From Burkholderia sp. WSM2232 (GTDB lineage Bacteria; Pseudomonadota; Gammaproteobacteria; Burkholderiales; Burkholderiaceae): DNA of 64,000 nt. Both the position numbers and the translations under genes were made by a program. How positions within the stretch are numbered: the first letter of the stretch is position 1; every line of letters starts with the position of its first letter. The notes beneath the pieces are model-generated. The model saw only the letters and a list, made by a program, of their open reading frames with translations. It was not told the origin of the DNA and ran no database searches. Below, piece after piece: positions 18,865 to 26,528 of the stretch. The stretch is from the NCBI RefSeq assembly GCF_000472545.1, contig NZ_AWZV01000003.1, forward strand, positions 427,278 through 491,277, in the 5' to 3' direction.

Positions 18865-19015
18865 ACCGAAGCACCGAAGCTCGCTCTCGAGCCGTGGCGC
18901 GGCGTCTCGCGCGAGCGGCTGGCAGCGGCCCGAAACCGGGCTCGCCGCGCAAGGCGCCGGGCATTTTTGAAGCCTTAAGGAAAAATAAGTTTGCGATTCG
19001 CGACGCGCGGTGCAT

Positions 19016-19040
19016 GATCGCTTTCATCATGAAAGCGATC
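19016..19040. promoter_or_regulatory. 25-bp perfect palindrome upstream of the sensor kinase
   Basis: Arms GATCGCTTTCAT and ATGAAAGCGATC (12 bp each) meet around one central C. It lies about 135 bp before the kinase ATG in an otherwise gene-free stretch. The symmetry suits binding of a dimeric regulator; the regulator is unknown. Confidence 0.6.
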
Positions 19041-19175
19041 GCTCGCTGCTACGTCCGGTGTGAGGTGTGCTGACAGCCACCCGGCTGTCATTCGACGGAC
19101 AGGCTGCGGTATTCGCCAACCAACGCCCGTTATCTACGTGATGTCCGCACTCAACCACTCCGTCAAAGTCCTGCC

Positions 19176-21026
19176 ATGCGGCGCCCCTTCGACCCGCTTG
19201 TCGTGAAGACGTCGGCTCGGGCGACGCTCGCGCTGCCGTTCGAGCGCAACGTGCTGCTGACGCTGGCGGCCGTCATCTCACTGTGCGTCTTCGTCCTTGA
19301 CGCGCTGACTCCACTCGATATCGCCGTCGCCGTGTTTTACGTGGTCGCAGTGCTGCTGGTCGCCTCGACCGGCGAGCGTCCGTCCACGGTAGCGGCCGCG
19401 TGGGGATGCGTGGTGCTGACGCTGCTGGGCTTCGTGATCTCGCACGAGGACAGCTATTCGAGCGGCGCGATCGCGCGCTGCGTGGTCAGCCTGCTGGCGA
19501 TCGCGACCACCTCGATACTCGCTTTGCGAATTCAGGCCGCCACCGCGACGCTGCGCGAGCAGGTGGAACTGCTCAACCTGGCGCACGACGCGATCGTCGT
19601 TCACGACATGAACGACCGCATCACGTTCTGGAATCACGGCGCCCAGGCGCTGTACGGCTGGAGTGCGCAAGAGGCGCTCGGGCAGTCGCTGCAGGAATTG
19701 ACGCAAACCTCGTACCCCGTGCCCGACGAACAGGTCCGCTCCGAATTGCTGCGCGCCGACCGCTGGCATGGCGAACTGCAGCGCGTGCGCCACGACGGCA
19801 GCGTGGTGGTCATCGCGAGCCGCGCCGCGCTGCTGCGCGACGAGAAAGGCAACCCGCGCGCGGTGCTCGCGACCAACAATGACATTACCGACCGCAAGCG
19901 GGCCGAGCAGGCACTCGAGCGCAGCGAGGCTTTCCTGCGCGACGCCCAGCAACTGAGCCGGACCGGCAGCATTGCGATGCGCTTTCCGGCCGGCGAGATG
20001 TGGTGGTCGGACGAAGCGTACCGCATCCTCGGATACTCGCGGGACACGCTGCCCTCGATCGACGCGTTGCTCGCGCGCGTTCATCCCGACGATCTTGCGC
20101 TCGTGCGTGGCGCCTTCGAACAGACTGTTGGCGCAGAGCCGCTAGTCGATATCGAACACCGGCTCACCATGCCCGACGGCAGCATCAAGCACGTTCACTG
20201 CGTGGCCCATCTTGCTGCGACGCGGTCCGGCCACAAGGAGTACGTGGCGGCGCTGATGGACATTACCGACATGAAGCGCGCCCAGGAAGCGCTCGCGCGC
20301 ACCAACGACGAACTCGCCCACGTGACCCGCATCACGCTGTTGGGCGAGTTGGCCGCGTCCATTGCGCACGAGGTTGCGCAGCCTATCGCGGCAATCGCCG
20401 CCTGCGGCAGCGCGGCGTTGCGCTGGCTGAACCGGCCCACGCCGGAGCTCGAGGAAGCGGCGCAGTCGCTCAGACAGATCGTGCGCGACGCGAAGCGGGC
20501 GGACGACGTGATCCAGAAGATCCGTTCGATGGCGAGAAAACGCGAGCGCCGGCCGACGGCGGTGGACCTTGCCGCGGTGATCGTCGAGTCGATCGAGCTG
20601 GTACAGCGCGAATTGCAGCGCAACCGCATCGAGCCCGAGCTCGACCTTGCCGAACCGCCGCTTGCCGCCTGTTGCGACCGCGTGCAATTGCAGCAGGTCA
20701 TGATCAACCTGATCATGAACGGCGTGCAGGCGATGGCGGAGGTGGCGGGGCCGCGCAGGCTGAGTATCGCGACCCGGCGGCTGGAGGACGCACAGGTGCA
20801 TGTGATCGTGCAGGACTGCGGCACCGGCATCGGTGAAGAAAACGCCGCGCGGCTCTTCAACACGTTTTTCACGACCAAGCCGGACGGCATGGGCATGGGC
20901 TTGTCGATCTGCCGCTCGATTGTCGAAGCGCACGGCGGGCGCATCTGGGCCGAGCCGCGCGCAGGCGGCGGTGCGGTATTCCAGTTCGTGCTGCCCATCG
21001 ATAAAGGAGGATGTCATGAGCAGTAG
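19176..21026 (+). CDS. PAS-containing membrane sensor histidine kinase (FixL-like)
   Basis: A 616-residue kinase. The N-terminus has about four hydrophobic segments (about residues 25-120), then a PAS/PAC module (about 128-245), a second PAS with PAC (about 255-370), a HisKA domain with phospho-acceptor His398 in SIAHEVAQP, and a HATPase domain with GTGIGEEN and the GMGMGLSICRSIV G2 box. This is the FixL/DctB-like arrangement in which the His motif is usually SIAHEVNQP. It overlaps the downstream FixJ-like gene by 11 bp. The signal it senses is unknown. Confidence 0.92.
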   Translation: MRRPFDPLVVKTSARATLALPFERNVLLTLAAVISLCVFVLDALTPLDIAVAVFYVVAVLLVASTGERPSTVAAAWGCVVLTLLGFVISHEDSYSSGAIARCVVSLLAIATTSILALRIQAATATLREQVELLNLAHDAIVVHDMNDRITFWNHGAQALYGWSAQEALGQSLQELTQTSYPVPDEQVRSELLRADRWHGELQRVRHDGSVVVIASRAALLRDEKGNPRAVLATNNDITDRKRAEQALERSEAFLRDAQQLSRTGSIAMRFPAGEMWWSDEAYRILGYSRDTLPSIDALLARVHPDDLALVRGAFEQTVGAEPLVDIEHRLTMPDGSIKHVHCVAHLAATRSGHKEYVAALMDITDMKRAQEALARTNDELAHVTRITLLGELAASIAHEVAQPIAAIAACGSAALRWLNRPTPELEEAAQSLRQIVRDAKRADDVIQKIRSMARKRERRPTAVDLAAVIVESIELVQRELQRNRIEPELDLAEPPLAACCDRVQLQQVMINLIMNGVQAMAEVAGPRRLSIATRRLEDAQVHVIVQDCGTGIGEENAARLFNTFFTTKPDGMGMGLSICRSIVEAHGGRIWAEPRAGGGAVFQFVLPIDKGGCHEQ

Positions 21027-21693
21027 TCTGCATGTCGAAGAGGGCGCCGGCGCCATGGTGTATGTGGTCGACGACGACGAATCGATGCGCGATGCCCTGC
21101 GCACGCTGTTGCGCTCGGTCGGGCTCAATGTGCAGACCTTCGGTTCCGCTCAGGAATTTCTCGGCATCGACATGCCGGACGTGCCGAGCTGCCTCATTCT
21201 CGACGTGCGCCTGAAGGGGCAGAGCGGGCTCGCGGTGCAGGAGCAGATAACGGCGAGCCAGCTCGGCCTGCCCATCGTCTTCATGACCGGACATGGCGAT
21301 ATCGCGATGACCGTGAAGGCCATGAAGGCGGGCGCCACCGACTTTCTCGCCAAGCCGTTTCGCGATCAGGACATGCTGGACGCCGTCGAGCAGGCGTTGG
21401 CGAGCGACGCGCAGCGTCGCGCGGCGAGCCGCTCGGTCGCCGACTTGCGCCGTTGCTACGAGTCGTTGACGCCGCGCGAGCGCGAGGTCATGGCGTTCGT
21501 CGCCGCCGGTCTGATGAACAAGCAGATTGCGGGCGAGCTGAACCTGAGCGAGATCACGGTGAAGATTCACCGCGGCCAGGCCATGCGCAAGATGGGCGCG
21601 CGCTCGCTTGCCGATTTCGTGCGCAAGGCGGAGACGCTCGGGCTAGATCTGCCGCAACGTACCGGAGCGGCGGCGCGCAGGTCCGACGCCTGA
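21016..21693 (+). CDS. FixJ-family response regulator
   Basis: A 225-residue regulator with a receiver domain (acidic pair Asp20-Asp21, phospho-acceptor Asp63 in LILDVRL, conserved Lys in AKPF) and a C-terminal LuxR-type helix-turn-helix (LTPREREVMAFVAAGLMNKQIAGEL). An AAGGAGG ribosome site precedes the ATG at 21016 and the start lies inside the kinase gene, so the pair is co-translated. Target genes are not evident. The flanking AraC gene and repeat array could be affected. Confidence 0.93.
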   Translation: MSSSLHVEEGAGAMVYVVDDDESMRDALRTLLRSVGLNVQTFGSAQEFLGIDMPDVPSCLILDVRLKGQSGLAVQEQITASQLGLPIVFMTGHGDIAMTVKAMKAGATDFLAKPFRDQDMLDAVEQALASDAQRRAASRSVADLRRCYESLTPREREVMAFVAAGLMNKQIAGELNLSEITVKIHRGQAMRKMGARSLADFVRKAETLGLDLPQRTGAAARRSDA

Positions 21694-21814
21694 CGATGCG
21701 CGTGCCGCGTGGATTGCGCGGGCCGATGCAGCGGGCAGGCGCCGCGTCCGTGGTGCCCACCGTGCGGATGCTGAGGCAGGTTCGGGCGGTGCCGTTAGCC
21801 GGGTGATTGCTGTT

Positions 21815-22148
21815 TTTGCCGTTGATGCGTTTATGCGTTGGTGTCGCCAGTGCCGTTAATGCTGTTAATGCCGGTAGTGCCGCTAGTGCCGTTAATGCCA
21901 TTGATGCCGCTGATGCGTTAATGCCGCTGATGCGTTGATGCCGTCGATGCCGCTGATGCGTTGATGCCGTTGATGCCGCTGATGCGTTGATGCCGTCGAT
22001 GCCGTTGATGCGTTGATGCCGCTAACGCCGTTAATGCCGTTAATGCCGCTAATCCGCCAGTGCCGCCAGTGCCGCCAGTGCCGCCAGTGCCGCCAGTGCC
22101 GCCAGTTCCGCCAGTTCCGCTCGTGCCGTCCAGGCCGCTAATACGGCT
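21815..22148. repeat. Degenerate 9-bp/8-bp tandem array
   Basis: About 330 bp consist of roughly 35 variants of RRTGCCGYY (9 bp) interleaved with an 8-bp form GATGCGTT. The unit drifts along the array: TTAATGCC/TTGATGCC types come first, then six near-identical AGTGCCGCC units at about 22057-22110. On the minus strand the last part would read Ala-Leu-Ala repeats, but no supported gene covers it. The array sits between the FixJ gene and the AraC gene. Confidence 0.85.
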
Positions 22149-22506
22149 AAAGCCGCCGCTGCGCTAAGGCCGCCGATGCGGCGCTTGCGGGCACTGCGGC
22201 CGCACCGCGCGGCTTGCCGGCTCATACGAAGGTATAGGCGCTCCACCGTTCTGCGCACCGAGCCTCGGCTGGGCGGGCCGTGACCAATCATCCTGCGCAA
22301 AGCGGGGTCTGCACGGCCCACGCTGCGCTGCGCTCGTCGGCGCGCTTCGCGGCATGGCTAAACCTGCGAATAGGACGCCTCAACCATAGGTCATTGAGAC
22401 CACACCTAAGTAGGGCTGGTTGCACGACTTGCCGCGCGATACCTTCTCGTCAACACAGCGCCGTCGCGCTCCGGCACTGTGTCCCAACTAACCGGATGAC
22501 CAGATC
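22149..22506. other. Upstream region of the AraC gene
   Basis: No gene is supported here. The stretch is the leader of the AraC gene at 22507, and only weak ribosome-site matches are seen. Confidence 0.5.
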
Positions 22507-23463
22507 ATGACCAGTTCGTCGACGTCGTATCCTGAACCCACGGTTGCATTCGCAAGAAGGAGCCAACTAAGCCGGATCGGTGTGGAGCACCACTGGCGCT
22601 GCCCTCGCGAAGACGCGCTCAACGCGCACGAGCCGGGCGGCATACTGGTGTCGCGCTGGACGCGTCACGACCTGGAGCCCGTCGAGGTCGCCAACCCGGG
22701 AAGCGCCACGCATCACTGCATCGCGATGAACCTGAAAGGCACGTCGCTCCGATTCGTTTATGCGGGCCGCACGCTCGTACATGGCAGAGTGACCGCCGGT
22801 GCGGTGCAGATCACTGCGCCTGAAGTGCCGTGCAGCGCAACCTTCGAGGCGCCCGGCGATGTCTTGCACCTGTTCGTCTCGCAGCAGGTGCTGAGCGAAT
22901 GTTTCGAGGACACCTTCGGCCGGCCGCATGGCGGCGAGATTCGCCTCGACGCGCCTGGCATCGTGTGCGATCCCGCGCTCGAGCGCCTCGCGCAGGCGCT
23001 CGCGGTTTCGCAGTCCGACGACGCCGCACTCGGCAAGGTGTTCACGGACGGAGTGAGCCTCGCCATCGTGTCGCGCGTGATCGCGCGGCATTTCTCGCTG
23101 CCGCAACGGCAGCGTCGCGAGGCAAGTCCGCTGCCGCCGTGGCGGCTTAGCCGCGCACTCGAATTCGTCGATGCACACCTTGCGGAATCGATCGGGCTCG
23201 AGGACATCGCCAACAGTACCGGACTCACGCGCATGCACTTCGCGTCGCAGTTCCGTCGCGCAACCGGCATGCGTCCGCATGAATATCTGCTGCGCCGCCG
23301 GATCGAGCATGCGCAGCAGCTCTTGCGCGAATCGAAACACAACGTGTTCGACGTTGCGCTGAGCTGCGGCTTTCGCTCACAGGCGCACTTCACCACGGTA
23401 TTCAAGCGCTTCGTCGGGCAAACGCCACATTGCTGGAAGATGAAAGCAAACGCCGGCCAGTGA
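22507..23463 (+). CDS. AraC-family transcriptional regulator
   Basis: A 318-residue protein with a variable N-terminal sensor half (residues 1-200) and a C-terminal AraC DNA-binding half. The two helix-turn-helix motifs are visible (IGLEDIANSTGLTRMHFASQF and NVFDVALSCGFRSQAHFTTVFKRFVGQTP). It stands alone on the plus strand, 110 bp before the DUF3331-like gene. Target and ligand are unknown. Confidence 0.9.
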   Translation: MTSSSTSYPEPTVAFARRSQLSRIGVEHHWRCPREDALNAHEPGGILVSRWTRHDLEPVEVANPGSATHHCIAMNLKGTSLRFVYAGRTLVHGRVTAGAVQITAPEVPCSATFEAPGDVLHLFVSQQVLSECFEDTFGRPHGGEIRLDAPGIVCDPALERLAQALAVSQSDDAALGKVFTDGVSLAIVSRVIARHFSLPQRQRREASPLPPWRLSRALEFVDAHLAESIGLEDIANSTGLTRMHFASQFRRATGMRPHEYLLRRRIEHAQQLLRESKHNVFDVALSCGFRSQAHFTTVFKRFVGQTPHCWKMKANAGQ

Positions 23464-23572
23464 GCGCATTTCGCAGGAACGGGTTCGCGCAATGGCGGGC
23501 GCTGCACTGCCTTGCAACGTATCTCGGCAACGTGACGATTAACGGAATCATCGGTACAAGGGGAGCGAAAAA

Positions 23573-23986
23573 ATGCTGACGAAAGCGGGTGGCAACGATC
23601 CGTGGCAACAGACGCTTGGGCTGTTGTCCACGTTGTCCGGCGGCGCGAATTCAGGCGTCGGTGACATCGCAGCGCTGGCTCAACGCGCTGGCCGCAACGG
23701 CGCACGGCTCGCCGCGTTGAGCCAGCGCTCCGCCGTCCAGATCCAGGTGATCGACCGGCCGAGTAGAACGACAGCCACCGTGATATGGCGGGATTCCACG
23801 CATTGCTCTTACGGCGACCAGACTTGGCATGCAAGCCGCGCGCGGACCGCCGGCGTCTGTGCAATGAGCGGCCGCGCCATTCAGCGCGGCGACGCGATCT
23901 ATAAGCCGAGGCCTTGCAGGCCGGCCCCGCTCAACGCGGGCGCCATGATTCTGGGCTCGGTGATGAACGAGGCAGCGCCCGCATGA
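23573..23986 (+). CDS. DUF3331-like protein
   Basis: A 137-residue soluble protein with a central block (VIWRDSTHCSYGDQTW, then GVCAMSGRAIQRGDAIYKPR) that I recognise as the Burkholderiaceae DUF3331 pattern. Conserved Cys and His residues suggest a small metal-binding fold. An AAGGGGAGCG ribosome site precedes the ATG. Function is unknown, and the family call rests on memory of the pattern. Confidence 0.65.
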   Translation: MLTKAGGNDPWQQTLGLLSTLSGGANSGVGDIAALAQRAGRNGARLAALSQRSAVQIQVIDRPSRTTATVIWRDSTHCSYGDQTWHASRARTAGVCAMSGRAIQRGDAIYKPRPCRPAPLNAGAMILGSVMNEAAPA

Positions 23987-23999
23987 TATGAGGTGAGGG

Positions 24000-24058
24000 C
24001 CTGCACCCGCATGCATCTGCATGCACCCGCATGCGCCCGCCTGCACCCATCTGCACCT
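24000..24058. repeat. Short degenerate repeat (TGCACCCGCA-like)
   Basis: About six imperfect copies of a roughly 10-bp unit related to TGCACCCGCA fill the gap between the convergent DUF3331-like and cioB genes. It resembles the AATGCACC array at the window start in composition. Confidence 0.65.
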
Positions 24059-24074
24059 TCAAGCCGTTACGACG

Positions 24075-24105
24075 GCGCCGCGTGCATCGCACGCACGGCG
24101 CTTTT
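24075..24105 (+). terminator. Probable terminator between convergent genes
   Basis: Arms GCGCCGCGTGC and GCACG(CA)CGGCGC form a long GC stem with an ATC loop and a two-base bulge, followed by TTTT. It lies 89 bp past the DUF3331-like stop and 12 bp before the end of cioB. Confidence 0.65.
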
Positions 24106-24116
24106 CACTGCTCTTC

Positions 24117-25106
24117 TCACCCTTCCTGATGAGCCGCGGCTCCCACCTTGCCGCGGAAAATATAGTACTGGTACAGGTTGTAGCCGATCATTACCGGAAA
24201 GATCAGGCCGATGCCGATCAGCATGAACGCGAGCGTGGGCGTACCCGATGCGGCCTCGATTACCCTGAGCTTGCCAGGCACGAAGTACGGAAACAGACTC
24301 ACGGCGAGCCCGGCGAACGACAGCAGAAAGAGTGCGACGGAAGCGCGAAACGGCCCGTTCGAGCTGCCCAAATAGAGTGAGCCCATGATGAAGGCGAACG
24401 CCACTGCCGCGGCCACACCGAGTGCGCTCAGCAAATGGAACACGCCCGGTTGCGTCCAGCGGTCATGTCCGACGTCGCTGATGAACCATGTCGCCGCAGT
24501 CAGCACCACGGCCGCAGCGACCGTAATGAAAGCGCTGAGAAGGGCGAGCCTGCGCGACCATTGCTCGAGCGAGCCTACCGTCTTTTTCACGAGATAGGTC
24601 GAGCCGAGCAGCGCATAGCCCGCTACCACGCCGATTGCGGAGACGGCCACGAACACGCCGCTCATAGCGCCCGGCGCGAGCCCCGTGATGAGCTTGCCGA
24701 GTATCACGCCCTGCGCAAGCGCCGCGACCAGACTGCCGATGCCGAACACCTTGTCCCACAGCGGTCCGTGCGACACGCTATGACGGAATTCGATCGCCGC
24801 GCCGCGCATGATCAGACCGGCAATCAACAGCATGACCGGCAGATACAGATCCTGCAAAAGCAGCGCATAGGCAAGCGGAAAAGCGCCGAACAACGCGCCG
24901 CCCAGCACGACGAGCCAGGTCTCGTTGGCGTCCCAGACGTGGCCGATGGTCTGCACCATCGCGTCATGATCCTCGCGGCGTTTGCGCAGGAGACTGAGTA
25001 TGCCGATGCCAAGGTCGAAGCCGTCGGTAATCACGTAAAACGCCAGCATCAGACCGATCAGACCGAACCAGGTGATAGCGAGCATTGCATGTGTAGAGCT
25101 GTCCAT
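24117..25106 (-). CDS. cioB: Cyanide-insensitive quinol oxidase subunit II
   Basis: Subunit II (329 aa) of a bd-type oxidase, with about eight hydrophobic helices and family blocks GFDLGIGIL, HVWDANETWLVVLGGALFGAFPLAYA and the C-terminal GYNLYQYYIF. The ATG at 25106 has GAGG at good spacing; a TTG five codons upstream is less likely. It follows cioA by 24 bp. With subunit I it oxidises ubiquinol and reduces O2 without pumping protons. Confidence 0.95.
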   Translation of the reverse strand: MDSSTHAMLAITWFGLIGLMLAFYVITDGFDLGIGILSLLRKRREDHDAMVQTIGHVWDANETWLVVLGGALFGAFPLAYALLLQDLYLPVMLLIAGLIMRGAAIEFRHSVSHGPLWDKVFGIGSLVAALAQGVILGKLITGLAPGAMSGVFVAVSAIGVVAGYALLGSTYLVKKTVGSLEQWSRRLALLSAFITVAAAVVLTAATWFISDVGHDRWTQPGVFHLLSALGVAAAVAFAFIMGSLYLGSSNGPFRASVALFLLSFAGLAVSLFPYFVPGKLRVIEAASGTPTLAFMLIGIGLIFPVMIGYNLYQYYIFRGKVGAAAHQEG

Positions 25107-25130
25107 AAACTTGCCTCGCAATGTGAACGA

Positions 25131-26528
25131 TCAATATTCGGTGACGGCCGCTTGCGCTTCGGCCTTGACCGGTGCAGGCGGATTCAGGGAAAGGTCGGGC
25201 CCTGCGCGCAGCCAGGCGCGCGCGAGCACGAAGAATGTGCCCAGCAGCACGACGTAGAAGGCGAAAAACATTGCCATGCTGAACGTCACGGACGAAGCGG
25301 CCACGGTCGAGACCGCCTCCTTGGTGCGCAGCAGACCATACACGACCCACGGCTGGCGACCCACTTCGCGCACGATCCAGCCGGCCTCGACCGCCACATA
25401 AGGCAGTGGAATACAGAGCACCCAGGCGATGAGGAGCTTGCGTTGTTCGAGGAGCCGCTCGAGGTTTGCGCGCGTCTTGCGCAAGACGAACGCCGTCCAG
25501 AACGCCAGCAACATGAATGCGAAGCCGATTCCGGCCATCACGCGAAACGAGTAATAGAGCAGAGGCAGCATCGGCGGCTGGTCCGCGGGCTTGAATTCGG
25601 ACAGGCCCTTGACCTCGCCGTGCAGCGTATGCGTGGCGAGAATGCTCAGCATGCCGGGGACTTCGATCGACCAGTCGTTGCGCTGCTCTTTCTGATTGGG
25701 CCACGCGAGCAGCGACCACGACGCGGCGGTGCCCGGCTTGTTGGTGGTCCAGTGTCCTTCGATAGCGGCGCCCTTGGCCGGTTGCGTGGCAAATACGCTG
25801 CCGCCGCTCGAATCGCCGAGCCAGATCTGGAGCGGGGTCACAAAAACGAGCACTAGTAAGGCGATCTTGAACGAGCGCACGAAAAATTCCGGATGGCGCC
25901 GCTTGAGCAGATTCCACGCGGAGATGCCCGCGATCACGAACATGCCGGTTTCTATCGCCGCTACCCACATGTGCGCCACGCCCCACACCATGTCGGGGTT
26001 GAAGATCGCCGCCGCGTAGTCGGTCACGACGATCTTGCCGTTTTGCACGGCGATGCCCGCAGGCGTTTGCATCCACGAATTGGCGACCATGATCCAGAAC
26101 GCCGAGATGCTCGAGCCGAGCGCCACCATGCAGGTCGCGAACAGATGCACGCCGCGCGGCACGCGAGCCCACCCCAGCAACATGACGCCGATGAAACCGG
26201 CTTCGAGCATGAACGCCATCGCACCTTCGAAGCCGAGAATGTTGCCGAAGAACTCGCCGCTATAGCGCGAAAAGCCGGCCCAGTTGGTGCCGAACTGAAA
26301 CTCCATCGGAATGCCGCTGACCACGCCGACCGCGAAGTTCAGCACCAGCAGCTTGCTCCAGAAGCGCGCGTGCCTGTAATAGACGACGTTGCCGCTGCGC
26401 AGCCACAGTACTTCGATCAGCACGAGAAACGCCGACAGGCTGATGGTGAGAATCGGCCACAGGATGTGGAAGATGGCCGTCATTGCAAACTGCGCACGCG
26501 ACAGATCGAGGACCTCATTCAGATGCAT
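25131..26528 (-). CDS. cioA: Cyanide-insensitive quinol oxidase subunit I
   Basis: Subunit I (465 aa) of cytochrome bd. Heme-ligand regions are seen in AIFHILWP (His21) and VAHMW, and the quinol-site GRQPW block is present. The Q-loop between helices 6 and 7 is the short type, which marks the CIO subgroup rather than the long-loop E. coli CydA. It overlaps the upstream YdeP-like gene by 14 bp, so the molybdoprotein and the oxidase are co-expressed. Confidence 0.95.
   Translation of the reverse strand: MHLNEVLDLSRAQFAMTAIFHILWPILTISLSAFLVLIEVLWLRSGNVVYYRHARFWSKLLVLNFAVGVVSGIPMEFQFGTNWAGFSRYSGEFFGNILGFEGAMAFMLEAGFIGVMLLGWARVPRGVHLFATCMVALGSSISAFWIMVANSWMQTPAGIAVQNGKIVVTDYAAAIFNPDMVWGVAHMWVAAIETGMFVIAGISAWNLLKRRHPEFFVRSFKIALLVLVFVTPLQIWLGDSSGGSVFATQPAKGAAIEGHWTTNKPGTAASWSLLAWPNQKEQRNDWSIEVPGMLSILATHTLHGEVKGLSEFKPADQPPMLPLLYYSFRVMAGIGFAFMLLAFWTAFVLRKTRANLERLLEQRKLLIAWVLCIPLPYVAVEAGWIVREVGRQPWVVYGLLRTKEAVSTVAASSVTFSMAMFFAFYVVLLGTFFVLARAWLRAGPDLSLNPPAPVKAEAQAAVTEY

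Noticed and set aside
21815..22148. Possible CRISPR array
   Set aside because: Units are only 8-9 bp and lie head to tail without unique spacers, and no cas gene is present.
22049..22321. Minus-strand frame reading Ala-Leu repeats
   Set aside because: It is the product of the nonamer array. It has no ribosome site and no family match.
24435..25856. Plus-strand open frame (473 codons) across cioB and cioA
   Set aside because: It crosses two conserved genes and the gap between them, as a shadow frame would.
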